Part shown: in pieces, positions 49,100 through 57,902 of the stretch
How positions within the stretch are numbered: position 1 is the stretch's first letter
Layout of the letters: each line of letters opens with the position of its first letter
The notes under the pieces: generated by a model
Told to the model about the DNA's origin: nothing
Seen by the model: only the letters and a program-made list of their open reading frames with translations
The model's database searches: none
Translations under genes and position numbers: made by a program
Source: Thermoplasmata archaeon
GTDB taxonomy: Archaea; Thermoplasmatota; Thermoplasmata; Lutacidiplasmatales; UBA184
DNA length: 64,000 nucleotides
Direction: 5' to 3'
NCBI GenBank assembly: GCA_021816865.1
Contig: JAKAWX010000002.1
Coordinates: 138,110 to 202,109, forward strand

Positions 49100-50817
49100 G
49101 CGACCGACCGCCGGTCGAGCTCCCGGCGTTCGTTCCGGCGAGCCACCTGGCGGCCGCGACCGGCGAGGGGTTCCGGCCGGGTCCGGTCGGTCCGGGGGTC
49201 TACCTGTTCCGCTCGGCGGCCGGGGACGTCGTCTACGTGGGGAAGGCCCGCAGCCTGCGGCGTCGGGTCCTCGACCACCTGCGAGCCCGCATCGACAAGG
49301 ACGGTTCGATCCTCGCGGAGAGCTCGAGCGTCGAGTTCGTGCCGACATCGAACGAGCGCGAAGCGCTCCTCCTCGAGGCAAGCCTGGTCAAGCAGTACCA
49401 GCCGCCGTACAACGTGCTCCTCAAGGACGACCGCAGCTACCCGTACCTCGCGGTGACCGTCGGCGAGGAGTTCCCGCGCGTCCTCCTCGTGCGCCGCCCG
49501 CGACGCCGCGCGGGCGTCCAGCTGTTCGGCCCGTACACGAGCGCGCGCGAGGCGCGGGGGGTCGAGCGGCTGCTCGGGGACCTCTTCCAGCTCCGCCGGT
49601 GCGTCCGATTGCCCAAGGAGGCGTGCCTGTACTACCACCTCAAGGTCTGCAGCGCGCCGTGCATCGGCGCGGTCGACCGCGACGCCTACCGCGCCCAGGT
49701 CGAACGGGCGACCGACGTCCTCCGCGGCCGGTCGCCGCTCGTCCGGCCGGCGGTCGAGGCGGAGATGCGGGCGGCCGCGTCGCGCGAGGAGTTCGAACGC
49801 GCGGCGCTCCTGCGCGACGCACTCGAGGGCCTCGGCGCGCTCCGGGACCGCCAGTCGGTCATCGGTCCCGGGAGCGGGCGGGCGGACGTCCTCGCTCTCG
49901 CCTACCCGAACGACCCCTCGACGCTCCGCGTCGCGGTCGGCCTCGTGCGGGTCGACGACGGGGAGGTGCGCCAGACCGAGCCGCATCTCGTGGCGATCCC
50001 GGCCCACGACGTCCCCGAACCGGGGGAGATCCTCCGACAGTTCCTCACGCAGTACTACGGCAACCAGTTCGAGCTGCCCGCGCGGATCTACGTCGCCGGC
50101 CCACGTCCGGCGGGGATCGATCCGACGCTCGACGAACTGTTCGTCCCGCGCGGCGTCGAGGTCCAGTTCCGCCCGACCGGCCGCTACGCGGCGCTCGCCC
50201 GGCTCGCCGAGCGGCTCGCCCGCGCGACCGTCGACCAGGTCGTCGCCCGGCCGGCCCCGCGCGAGGTCCTCCTCGCCCTGCAGAGCCTCCTCGAGCTCCC
50301 GACGATCCCGAATCGCATCGAGGGGGTCGACATCTCGATCTTCCAGGGCGCCGAGGCGGTCGGGTCGCTGGTCGTCTTCGAGCGCGGGCTCGCGAAGCGC
50401 TCGGAGTACCGACGCTACCGCATCCGGTCGGTCGAGGGCACGAACGACTTCGCGATGGTCGCCGAGGTCGTGCGACGCCGGTACCTCCGTCGCCTCGCCG
50501 AGTCGGAGCCGCTCCCCGACCTCCTGCTCATCGACGGCGGGGCGGGCCAGCTCTCCGCCGCCGTCTCCTCCCTCGCCGCGCTGGGCCTCGCGGACCGCAT
50601 CCCGACCGTCGGGCTTGCGAAGCGGGAAGAGGAGGTCTACCTCGCGGACCGGCCCCGACCGATCTCGCCGAACCCGAACTCCGCGCCGATGCTCTTGCTC
50701 CGAGCGGTACGCGACGAGGCCCACCGGTTCGCGGTCACGTACCACCGGACGCGACGGCGCATGCGGCTGCGCGACGAGTTCGCCGTGGCCCGCCGGTCGA
50801 CCGCGCCGACCGGTTAG
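49096..50817 (+). CDS. uvrC: Excinuclease ABC subunit C, without C-terminal HhH domain
   Basis: A 573-residue dual-incision nuclease. The GIY-YIG domain is at 34-115 (GVYLFRS, VVYVGKARSLRRRV, catalytic Glu in LLLEASLVK). A UvrB-interacting helix pair lies near 215-245, and the RNase H-like nuclease near 410-560 (EGVDISIFQG, LLIDGGAGQL, RDEAHRFAVTYHR). The protein ends 21 residues after that His motif; the helix-hairpin-helix pair that normally follows is missing, and the downstream DNA does not encode it in any frame. It overlaps uvrA by 4 bases. Confidence 0.95.
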   Translation: MSDRPPVELPAFVPASHLAAATGEGFRPGPVGPGVYLFRSAAGDVVYVGKARSLRRRVLDHLRARIDKDGSILAESSSVEFVPTSNEREALLLEASLVKQYQPPYNVLLKDDRSYPYLAVTVGEEFPRVLLVRRPRRRAGVQLFGPYTSAREARGVERLLGDLFQLRRCVRLPKEACLYYHLKVCSAPCIGAVDRDAYRAQVERATDVLRGRSPLVRPAVEAEMRAAASREEFERAALLRDALEGLGALRDRQSVIGPGSGRADVLALAYPNDPSTLRVAVGLVRVDDGEVRQTEPHLVAIPAHDVPEPGEILRQFLTQYYGNQFELPARIYVAGPRPAGIDPTLDELFVPRGVEVQFRPTGRYAALARLAERLARATVDQVVARPAPREVLLALQSLLELPTIPNRIEGVDISIFQGAEAVGSLVVFERGLAKRSEYRRYRIRSVEGTNDFAMVAEVVRRRYLRRLAESEPLPDLLLIDGGAGQLSAAVSSLAALGLADRIPTVGLAKREEEVYLADRPRPISPNPNSAPMLLLRAVRDEAHRFAVTYHRTRRRMRLRDEFAVARRSTAPTG

Positions 50818-50903
50818 ACCCGGGCTCCGGGGCCGCTGTCGGCGCGAGGCGGACACCTCGTTCTCTCAAGGTCCGCACCCCGCCGACGGACTACGTTCGG
50901 AAC

Positions 50904-50910
50904 CATTATC
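50904..50910 (+). promoter_or_regulatory. TATA box of the 50937 gene
   Basis: CATTATC ends 26 bases before ATG 50937. Confidence 0.5.
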
Positions 50911-50936
50911 GGTTCCACCGCGGTGACGCGACGCGG

Positions 50937-51338
50937 ATGGCCGGGGACGCCCGGGACCGACCCGCGACCGTTCGGGACATTTCGGTCGTCGTGGTCGTGA
51001 TCTTCGTGGGGCTCTTCCTGACCTCGTTCACGGTCCTGGGAGCCCTCTTCCTGACGCTCACCCCCGACGGCGAGTTCGCGCTCTTCATCCTGCTCTCCGT
51101 GACCCTCCTCGGGGTTTTCGCCGGATGGTCGCTCTACCTCGAGGCGGGGGATCGCCGTTGGTCGACGGCGCGCGAGCGCGCTTCCCTTCCCCCGGGTGGG
51201 GTCGGCCGGTCGGGCTCCGCGGATTCCGAGGGGCCCGCCCGTGAGGGAATGCGGCCGTATTCCGAGCGGGAGTCGGAGCACCGAGAGTCGGGCACCTCCC
51301 CCTCCGGACCCACGGGAGACCGTCCGTCACCGCCCTGA
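50937..51338 (+). CDS. Small membrane protein with hydrophilic tail
   Basis: A 133-residue protein with two hydrophobic helices (about 15-38 and 46-66) and a 60-residue polar tail rich in Ser, Gly, Glu and Pro, predicted disordered. ATG 50937 is favoured by the TATA spacing. It is monocistronic and converges on psmA. No family is recognised. Confidence 0.65.
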   Translation: MAGDARDRPATVRDISVVVVVIFVGLFLTSFTVLGALFLTLTPDGEFALFILLSVTLLGVFAGWSLYLEAGDRRWSTARERASLPPGGVGRSGSADSEGPAREGMRPYSERESEHRESGTSPSGPTGDRPSPP

Positions 51339-51424
51339 GGGGGAGGTACGCCCCGGCCCCGGCTCCTCCGCCCGGGAGGAAGAAGTCGGGCCACGGAACT
51401 TCCCGGGGGCGATGCTCGGCCGGT

Positions 51425-52183
51425 TCAGCGGGACGCGGGCCGCCGCTCGGGGGTGCCGATGAACGGCATGCCCTGGACCCGGCGTGCGACCTCGGCGGAC
51501 GTGAGTCGGCTCAGCTCGGCGTCGGGCTCGAGGATCGCCACGTCGAGCGCCTCGGCCTGGAACGGCGTCGGCGAGCCTTCGGCGACCGCTTGGACGGCGA
51601 GTTTGAACGCGGACTCCTCGTTGAGGTGGTCGGTGACCTTCTCCTCGAGGAAATCGGCGACCGCCCGACGGTTGCGGCCGATCGCGTACGCCTTCCACCC
51701 GATCGTGGCGCCGCTCGGGTCGAGTTCGACCAAGCCCGCGGTCCGACCGTTGAACCCTCCGAGGAGGAGCGACACCGCGAACGGCCGGGTGCCGCCGAAC
51801 TGCGTGTACTGCTGGAGGAGCGTGCCGAGCGCGTGCCCGAGCAGCGAGTACGGTGCGACCTCCCCGTAGCTGATCCGGTGGCGCTGGGCCTCGACGCGGA
51901 GGAACTCGACGAGGACCCGGGAATCCGCGATGAGTCCGGCGGTGACGCACCCGAGGCCCGCGTCGATCGCGAAGCTCTTCTCGATCGAGCCGGACTCCGC
52001 GAGCGAGCTCACGGGCAGGTTGCGGTAGGCGACGAAGACGATCCCCGTGTCGTACGTCACCGCGACGGCGGTCCCGCCCATCTGAATCGCCTGGAGGGCG
52101 TACTCGACCTGGAACAATCGTCCGTCAGGGGAGAAGACGGTGCTCGCACGGTCGTACGCCATCTGGCCGGGTTGCATCTCCAT
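51425..52183 (-). CDS. psmA: Proteasome subunit alpha
   Basis: A 252-residue 20S core alpha subunit. It carries the proteasome A signature YDRASTVFSPDGRLFQVEYALQA at residues about 9-31 and the alpha/beta sandwich that follows (TAGLIADSRVLVEFLRVEA). The N-terminal Thr of beta subunits is absent, as expected. ATG 52183 (MEMQPGQMAYDR) is chosen over the in-frame start 15 codons upstream because family members begin there, and GGAGAG lies about 10 bases before it. psmB is not in the window. Confidence 0.95.
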   Translation of the reverse strand: MEMQPGQMAYDRASTVFSPDGRLFQVEYALQAIQMGGTAVAVTYDTGIVFVAYRNLPVSSLAESGSIEKSFAIDAGLGCVTAGLIADSRVLVEFLRVEAQRHRISYGEVAPYSLLGHALGTLLQQYTQFGGTRPFAVSLLLGGFNGRTAGLVELDPSGATIGWKAYAIGRNRRAVADFLEEKVTDHLNEESAFKLAVQAVAEGSPTPFQAEALDVAILEPDAELSRLTSAEVARRVQGMPFIGTPERRPASR

Positions 52184-52714
52184 CGCCGAGACTCTCCGAA
52201 AGCGAGGCGGCGGAACCGGGCGGGGCATTTGAGCCTACGCCTCTTCCCCCCTCGGGCTCACTAGGTGGCGACGGGCCACCACGGGGCTCCGGCGTCCCTT
52301 CGGGGCCGCCGCTCCGGACGCGAGGCCCCGCCAACGGCGAGGCGGACGGGGAAACCCCTCCTAGAGTTCGAAGGTACGGGCCGGTGATCCCGGGGACGAG
52401 CGGCGGGCGGCCGGAGCTGGGCGTCCGACTCCGATACCGCCGAGGCCGATCGGGCGATCTTCTTCGCCCGCCAACAGGGCCCGGGGGCGCGTCGTGCGGC
52501 AGCGTTCAGCGCTCCGGCCCCGGACGACCCTGCGACCTTCGGCGCGCACCGCGCGAAGATCCGGGGGGGCCGGCCGTGACCTCGCACCGGGTCGAGGGTG
52601 AGCGCTCGATCCGCTCGGGCTCCCGCTCGCCTCGGGGGGCGCCGACGTTCCGAACCTCCCCGGGGCGCCCGGGCGCCAATGCTTTTACCCCGTAGCCCAC
52701 CTCCTCGACGTCCC
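52184..52714. other. 531-bp intergenic stretch without a recognised gene
   Basis: It separates the divergent psmA and radical-SAM genes. A TATA-like GCTTTTACC (52681-52689) serves the latter, 26 bases before its ATG. The rest is GC-rich with several short inverted repeats. Frames on both strands are Arg/Pro-rich without family motifs, and no tRNA, SRP or RNase P signature was seen. It is long for this compact genome, so an unrecognised RNA is possible. Confidence 0.5.
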
Positions 52715-53848
52715 ATGGAGACGCGCGGGCTCCACTTGCTCCCGATGGCGTCGAGCTACCGTGGCGAGCTCTCCCCCGCGTGTCGGCAGTGCGCCGAGGG
52801 CCAGAAAATGGTCCTCTTCGTCTCGGGCCTGTGCCGGTTCCGGTGTTTCTACTGCCCGGTCTCCCCGACCCGCAACCAGCTTGACGTGGTCTACGCGAAC
52901 GAGCGCCGCGTGACGCGCGACGCCGACGTGCTCGACGAGGCGAGGTCGATCGGGGCGGCCGGTACGGGGATCACGGGCGGGGACCCGCTCGGCGTGATCG
53001 ACCGGGTCGAGCACTACGTCCGTCTCCTCAAGTCGGAGTTCGGGGCCGGGCACAACATCCACCTCTACACGCACGAACCGAACCCCGAGAAGCTCGCGCG
53101 GCTCGCCGCGGCGGGGCTCGACGAGTTCCGCCTGCACATTCCCCACTACCTGTGGGGGCCACTGTCGAGCGACGGGGGGGCGTACCGATCGGTCCTCGAG
53201 GAGGCGCCCTCGTGGGGTATCCGGCGGGGGGTGGAGATCCCCGTCCTGCCCGAGAAGGAGGCGGAGCTCCGACGGCTACTGCACGCCCTCGACCGGATCG
53301 GGGTCGACTTCGTGAACCTGAACGAGCTCGAGTTCTCGGAGACGAACGAGGAGAAAATGCGGTCCCGGGGCTACCGGGTCGACCCGCGCAATGGCTGGGG
53401 GGTCCGCGGCAGCCGGGCCGTCGCCGAGCGCGTCGTCCGCGAGATGCGCCTGTCGGTGCCCGTCCACTACTGCTCGTCCCGGTTCAAGGACGGCGTGCAG
53501 CTGCGCCAGCGCCTTTTGCGCCGCGCCGAGCGAACGGCGCCCGCGTTCGCCGAACGGACCGGGGACGGGACCGTTCTCCTGGGGATCGTCGAGGCGACCG
53601 GCGCGCCGAACCTCGAGCGCTGGGCGGCGAGCGTCGCCCGGAGGCTCGGGTCCGCCCCCGTCGACTACCGTTTGGACACCGCGCGACGGCGTGTCGAGCT
53701 CGCGCCCGACGTTCTGCGCCGGTTGGCCCGGCGGTTGCCTTGGCCGGCCTTCGAGGTGGAAGTGTACCCGACCGCCGACGCCCTCGAGGTCGAGAGGGCG
53801 CCGCTCAACGACGCGGCCCGGTCGAGCTCCTCGTCCGGTACCACATAG
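52715..53848 (+). CDS. Radical SAM protein (COG2108-type, function unknown)
   Basis: A 377-residue archaeal radical-SAM protein. The cluster motif is CRFRCFYCP (CxxxCxxC, near residues 40-47), preceded by ACRQCAEG (two more Cys), and followed by GITGGDPLG (the GGE-like SAM site as GGD). The C-terminal 120 residues form a separate domain without Cys clusters. The family resembles pyruvate-formate-lyase-activating enzymes but has no known reaction. The start follows a TATA box by 26 bases (leaderless). Its last 184 bases are antisense to a small Cys-rich gene. Confidence 0.85.
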   Translation: METRGLHLLPMASSYRGELSPACRQCAEGQKMVLFVSGLCRFRCFYCPVSPTRNQLDVVYANERRVTRDADVLDEARSIGAAGTGITGGDPLGVIDRVEHYVRLLKSEFGAGHNIHLYTHEPNPEKLARLAAAGLDEFRLHIPHYLWGPLSSDGGAYRSVLEEAPSWGIRRGVEIPVLPEKEAELRRLLHALDRIGVDFVNLNELEFSETNEEKMRSRGYRVDPRNGWGVRGSRAVAERVVREMRLSVPVHYCSSRFKDGVQLRQRLLRRAERTAPAFAERTGDGTVLLGIVEATGAPNLERWAASVARRLGSAPVDYRLDTARRRVELAPDVLRRLARRLPWPAFEVEVYPTADALEVERAPLNDAARSSSSSGTT

Positions 53849-54012
53849 CCCTCGTCGCACGCGTGACCTCCCCAGGTGAGGTACCGTCGGTCGCCGCGGC
53901 GGTTCTTGATCGTGCACGGTCCCCAGCCCCCGTTCTCGGCGCCGTACCACATCGGGCAGTCCTGGCAGTGGAGAGTGACCACCGCCCGGGCGGGGCGGGA
54001 GGGCGGGCTCAT
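53665..54012 (-). CDS. Small Cys-rich, probably zinc-binding protein
   Basis: The first 60 residues look real: HCQDCPMWYG, then GWGPCTIKN and GGHACDEGY, giving four Cys plus His that could bind zinc or an Fe-S cluster. The remaining 55 residues are Ser/Arg/Ala-rich and antisense to the radical-SAM gene (stop at 53665), so they may be incidental read-through. Its ATG lies just after folD (4-base overlap, ATGA), so it is translated as the second gene of the folD operon. No family name is known to me. Confidence 0.65.
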   Translation of the reverse strand: MSPPSRPARAVVTLHCQDCPMWYGAENGGWGPCTIKNRRGDRRYLTWGGHACDEGYVVPDEELDRAASLSGALSTSRASAVGYTSTSKAGQGNRRANRRRTSGASSTRRRAVSKR

Positions 54013-54896
54013 CCGGTCTCCTCGTCCCGGCGCTGCCAGGCGCGAACGGTGTTCGCCATCAGCTCGGCGACCGTGACCGGGCCCACCCCACCCGGGACCG
54101 GGGTCAGGGAGTCGGCCCAGCCGTCGAGCGAGGCGGCGTCGGCGTCGCCGGCGGGGATCCGGCTGCCGGGGCGGTCCGGGTCGGGAACGCTAGAAAGCCC
54201 CACGTCGACCACGTTCGCCCCGCGGGGGACGACCGTTCGGGTCAGAAGGCCCGGCCGCCCCGCGCACGAGAAGATTGTGCGGGCCCCCGCGAGGGCGCCC
54301 TCGAGGTCCCGGGTCTTCGAGTGGAGGAGCGTCACGGTGGCATCGATCCGGGTCGACTTGCCCGCGAGCAGCAGGGCGAGCGGGAGGCCGACCGTCTCCG
54401 AGCGGCCGATCACCGCCACCCGTTCGCCCTCGAGCGGGAGGTGGTAGTGGCGGGCGATGTCGATCGCGGCGAGCGCGACCGCCGGGACGTGGACCGGCCG
54501 TTGGGCGACGAGCCGCCCGAGATTCTCCGGCCCGACCCCGTCGACGTCCTTCCGGGGTCGGAGCACGGCCACCGCGGCGTAGAAATCGAACGGTGGCGGG
54601 AGCGGATGCTCGAGCAGGACCGCGTGCACGGCCGGATCCGCGTCGAGCGCGCGCAGGCGGGCGACGAGCTCGGCGGGCCCCGCGGAGGGTCCGAGGGGTT
54701 CGTCCCGGAACGCGATCCCGACCTGGGCCGCGGCCTTCGCCTGCCGGCGCAGGTAGAACCGGAACGGGCTCTCGACCCCCCGATGGACGCTGACGAGCGA
54801 CGGGGGCGGGGTCCCGGCGGGAGCCGCGGCGAGGGCCGCGCGGCTCGCGCTGTCCCGCGCGGCGACGACCGGCTTTCCCTCGAGACGAACGGTCAC
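54009..54896 (-). CDS. folD: Methylene-THF dehydrogenase / methenyl-THF cyclohydrolase FolD
   Basis: A 295-residue bifunctional enzyme interconverting 5,10-methylene-, methenyl- and 10-formyl-THF. Visible blocks are SPFRFYLRRQAKAAAQVGI (catalytic Lys region; the usual YxxxK is YLRRQAK), EHPLPPP (usual QLPLP), PRKDVDGVGPENLGRL, the Rossmann site VIGRSETVGLPLALLL, and the C-terminal TPVPGGVGPVTVAEL. The start is GTG 54896. Together with Fhs it gives a THF-based formate-to-methylene route. The promoter shows an inverted repeat over its TATA box (54921-54940). Confidence 0.94.
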   Translation of the reverse strand: MTVRLEGKPVVAARDSASRAALAAAPAGTPPPSLVSVHRGVESPFRFYLRRQAKAAAQVGIAFRDEPLGPSAGPAELVARLRALDADPAVHAVLLEHPLPPPFDFYAAVAVLRPRKDVDGVGPENLGRLVAQRPVHVPAVALAAIDIARHYHLPLEGERVAVIGRSETVGLPLALLLAGKSTRIDATVTLLHSKTRDLEGALAGARTIFSCAGRPGLLTRTVVPRGANVVDVGLSSVPDPDRPGSRIPAGDADAASLDGWADSLTPVPGGVGPVTVAELMANTVRAWQRRDEETG

Positions 54897-54920
54897 GGCC
54901 CGCTCCGGCGGGCGGAGTTC

Positions 54921-54940
54921 GGTCCGGTAGATAACGGACC
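54921..54940. promoter_or_regulatory. Inverted repeat over the folD TATA box
   Basis: GGTCCG (54921-54926) and CGGACC (54935-54940) are perfect inverted arms around the AT-rich spacer GTAGATAA, whose reverse complement TTATCTAC is the probable TATA box of folD. A protein bound here would block TBP. Confidence 0.5.
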
Positions 54941-55028
54941 ACTTACCGTCGCGCCGCGCGGTGGTCTCCGGACCGGGACCGTCGCGGACCCGGTGGTGCC
55001 GTCGCCGACGTCGCTCGCCCCGAAGGGA

Positions 55029-55034
55029 TTTATA
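55029..55034 (+). promoter_or_regulatory. TATA box of lonB
   Basis: TTTATA lies 62 bases before the lonB ATG (55096) but only 21 before an out-of-frame ATG at 55055, which occupies the usual leaderless start position. Confidence 0.6.
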
Positions 55035-55095
55035 CGGATCCCCGCTTCGTTTACATGGCGCTACGACCCCGGGACCAACGGGTTGGGACGCCTAC

Positions 55096-57120
55096 ATGGA
55101 AGAGGGAGCGGAAACACCGCCGGCCGCGGCCGATTCGGGCCCCCCGCCCAACGAACTCGACGTCTGGTCCCGAACGCTGCCGTATACCTCGAGCGCCCAG
55201 GTTGAGGTCCCGCCTCGTCTCCTCGAGCAGGTGATCGGCCAGGACGAGGCCGTCGAGGTCGCGCGAAAGGCGGCGACCCAGAAGCGCCACATGATCCTGA
55301 TCGGCGAGCCGGGAACGGGCAAGAGCATGCTCGCCCGGGCGATGGTCGACTTCCTGCCCAAGGAGCAGCTCCAGGACATCCTGGCCTACCCGAACAGCGA
55401 CGATCCGAACGAGCCGAAGATCCGGGTCGTTCCGTCGGGCAAGGGCAAGGAGATCGTCGCCGCCCAGAAGCTCGAGGCGGCGCAGAAGAAGGAGCAGCGC
55501 ACGATCCTCTTCGTCGTCCTCTCCCTCGCTGTCTTTGCCTTCACGCTCTACATTGTGATCACCCAGCACGACCTGACCGCGCTCCTCTTCGGCCTCCTCA
55601 TCGTGTTCATCATCTACGCGCTGGTCCGGTTCTCGGGCGGACGCAACGACGCGGGGGCGGGAGTGGCGAAGCTCCTCGTCTCTCATACTCCCGACGATAA
55701 GCCCCCGTTCATCGACGCCACCGGTGCCCACGCCGGGGCCCTCCTCGGCGATGTGAAGCACGACCCGTTCCAGTCGGGAGGCCTCGAGACGCCGCCGCAC
55801 GACCGCGTCGAGGTCGGGGCGATCCACAAGGCGAACGGCGGGGTCCTGTTCCTGGACGAGATCAACCTCCTCAAGATCGAGAGCCAGCACTCGCTCCTCA
55901 CCGCGCTCCAAGAGCGCAAGTTCCCGATCGTCGGCCAGTCCGAGCGGTCGGCCGGTGCGATGGTCAAGACCGAGCCCGTCCCGGCCGACTTCGTTCTCGT
56001 GGCCGCGGGGAACGTGGACAGCGTCCAGACGATGCATCCGGCGCTGCGCTCGCGCATCCGCGGGTACGGCTACGAGCTCTACGTCAAGACGACGATGCCC
56101 GACACTCCGGACAACCGGATGAAGCTCGTCCGGTTCATCGCTCAGGAGGTCGTGAAGGACAAGAAGATCCCGCACTTCGACCTCGGCGCGATCACGGAGG
56201 TGATCCGCGAGGCCCAGCGTCGGTCGGGCCGCTCGGGGCAGCTCACGCTGCGGCTGCGCGAGCTCGGCGGCCTCGTGCGGGTCGCGGGGGACATCGCGCT
56301 GTCCGAAGGGGTCTCGATCGTCCAGGCCGAGCAGGTCGTGCGGGCGAAGCGGGCGAGCCGCTCGCTCGAGCAGCAGATCGCCGACCGGTACATCGAACGC
56401 CGCAAGGAGTACCGGATGTTCTCGGTCGAGGGGGCGGCGGTCGGCGTCGTCAACGGGCTCGCCGCGATCAATGCCCAGACCGGCATGGCCGAGTTCTCGG
56501 GGATCGTCCTTCCGATCGTGGCCGAGGTGACGCCGGCGCAGACCCGCAATGGGGGCGTGGTGGTCGCCACGGGCAAGCTCGGCGAGATCGCGCGCGAGGC
56601 GGTCCAGAACGTGAGCGCGCTCATCAAGAAGTACACGGGCGAGGACATCTCGCGCTACGACATCCACATCCAGTTCGTCGGCACGTCGGACGGGGTCGAG
56701 GGCGACAGCGCCTCCGTCTCGATCGCGACGGCGGTCATTAGCGCGCTCGAAGGGGTCCCCGTCGACCAGTCCGTCGCGATGACCGGCTCGCTCTCCGTCC
56801 GGGGCCAGGTCCTGCCCGTCGGGGGCGTCACCGCGAAGGTCGAGGCGGCCGCCGACTCGGGCATCAAGCGCGTGCTCGTCCCCGAGGACAACCTCGACGA
56901 CCTCGTCCTCGAGGCGAAGTATCGCGGCATGGTCGAGGTGATCCCGGTGCGCACCCTGCGGGACGTGCTCAAGTACGCCCTTGTGGGCCAGGGAAGCCAG
57001 AAGGAGTCGCTCCTCGAGCGCCTTTCCGCGATGGTCCGGGCCACGAGCCGCACCCCCGAGGAGATCCCGGCCTCCGTGACCCCAGTACCCCCCTCCCCGG
57101 GACGACCGACCGGCTCGTGA
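55096..57120 (+). CDS. lonB: Archaeal membrane-anchored ATP-dependent protease LonB
   Basis: A 674-residue AAA+ protease. Walker A GEPGTGKS is at 70-77; an insertion with two membrane helices (about 137-156 and 160-178) anchors it; Walker B is [10 protein letters not shown]. The C-terminal protease domain has the catalytic Ser in EGDSASVS and Lys in [10 protein letters not shown]. It is the main membrane protease of archaea and degrades misfolded or regulatory proteins. ATG 55096 is the only plausible start downstream of the TATA box. Its stop overlaps the next gene (GTGA). Confidence 0.96.
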   Translation: MEEGAETPPAAADSGPPPNELDVWSRTLPYTSSAQVEVPPRLLEQVIGQDEAVEVARKAATQKRHMILIGEPGTGKSMLARAMVDFLPKEQLQDILAYPNSDDPNEPKIRVVPSGKGKEIVAAQKLEAAQKKEQRTILFVVLSLAVFAFTLYIVITQHDLTALLFGLLIVFIIYALVRFSGGRNDAGAGVAKLLVSHTPDDKPPFIDATGAHAGALLGDVKHDPFQSGGLETPPHDRVEVGAIHKANGGVLFLDEINLLKIESQHSLLTALQERKFPIVGQSERSAGAMVKTEPVPADFVLVAAGNVDSVQTMHPALRSRIRGYGYELYVKTTMPDTPDNRMKLVRFIAQEVVKDKKIPHFDLGAITEVIREAQRRSGRSGQLTLRLRELGGLVRVAGDIALSEGVSIVQAEQVVRAKRASRSLEQQIADRYIERRKEYRMFSVEGAAVGVVNGLAAINAQTGMAEFSGIVLPIVAEVTPAQTRNGGVVVATGKLGEIAREAVQNVSALIKKYTGEDISRYDIHIQFVGTSDGVEGDSASVSIATAVISALEGVPVDQSVAMTGSLSVRGQVLPVGGVTAKVEAAADSGIKRVLVPEDNLDDLVLEAKYRGMVEVIPVRTLRDVLKYALVGQGSQKESLLERLSAMVRATSRTPEEIPASVTPVPPSPGRPTGS

Positions 57121-57350
57121 GAGGCTCGTTCCGGATCCCGGTGCACCCCCCCCTCGCGACGCGTCCCGCCAGCCTCCCGCAGGAAGGAGACGAGGACCGG
57201 TTCGTCGACCGGGAGTGCTTCGAGTTCAACCAGCTTCTGCGGCCCGCCTGGAACGACCGACGCTGCGAGCACTGCCGTCATTACCTGACCGCCCGTTGCC
57301 CGCATATCGACGAGTTCCTGGACGACGTGGAAGATTTGACCCCGGAGTGA
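57117..57350 (+). CDS. Small Cys/His protein coupled to lonB
   Basis: A 77-residue acidic protein. Residues about 50-65 hold [14 protein letters not shown], a CxxC plus C/H set that could bind zinc. The GTG start overlaps the lonB stop by 4 bases, and nadM begins 12 bases after its stop. I do not recognise the family; the context suggests a small metal-binding accessory or regulator made together with LonB. Confidence 0.7.
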   Translation: MRGSFRIPVHPPLATRPASLPQEGDEDRFVDRECFEFNQLLRPAWNDRRCEHCRHYLTARCPHIDEFLDDVEDLTPE

Positions 57351-57362
57351 TATCGGCCGGTC

Positions 57363-57902
57363 GTGCGCGGGCTCCTCGTCGGTCGGTTCCAGCCGTTCCA
57401 CGGGGGCCATCTCGGTCTGGTCCGGACGATCCTCGCCCGCCGGCCCGACGACCGCCTGCTCGTCGGTATCGGGAGCGCCGAGGAGTCGTACACCTGGAAG
57501 AACCCGTTCACGGCCGGCGAGCGGTTCGAGATGATCTCGCGCGCGCTCGCGGAGGCGAGGCTCGAGGGCGTCGAGATCGTCCCGGTGCCGGACATCGACC
57601 GTCACGCCCTCTGGGTCCGCTACCTCGAAGGGCTTCTCCCGCACTTCGACCGGGTCTACACCAACAACCCGCTCACGCGCCTCTTGTTCGAGAAGGCGGG
57701 GTACGATGTCGAGGGCCTTGCCCTGCTCGACCGACGCCGCTTCGAAGGCGAGAACCTGCGCCGTAGGCTCGCGAGCGGCCGCGGCTGGAAAGAGCTCGTT
57801 CCCCCGGCGGTGGCCGGGTACCTGGCGAACCTCGGAGCGCCCGCCCGCCTCAAGATCCTGAGGGACGGCCAGGGCCGATCCGCCGGGGGACGGTTCCGTT
57901 GA
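57363..57902 (+). CDS. nadM: Nicotinamide-nucleotide adenylyltransferase (NadM)
   Basis: A 179-residue archaeal NMN adenylyltransferase making NAD+ from NMN and ATP. The nucleotidyl-transferase motif is GRFQPFHGGH (7-16), followed by GIGSAEESYTWKNPFTAGER and a TNNPLTRLLFEKAGY block; the ISTT-like ISxxxxR end motif is modified. The start is GTG 57363. Its stop overlaps the TTG start of the next gene (TTGA). Confidence 0.95.
   Translation: MRGLLVGRFQPFHGGHLGLVRTILARRPDDRLLVGIGSAEESYTWKNPFTAGERFEMISRALAEARLEGVEIVPVPDIDRHALWVRYLEGLLPHFDRVYTNNPLTRLLFEKAGYDVEGLALLDRRRFEGENLRRRLASGRGWKELVPPAVAGYLANLGAPARLKILRDGQGRSAGGRFR

Noticed and set aside
45386-49381. A 1,331-residue open frame on the minus strand across uvrA
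   Set aside because: It is antisense to the unmistakable uvrA and creatininase genes and consists of Arg/Glu/Asp/Leu-rich shadow sequence caused by high GC at third codon positions.
52184-52714. Possible RNase P RNA
   Set aside because: The conserved GAGGAAAGTCC-type element was not found on either strand.
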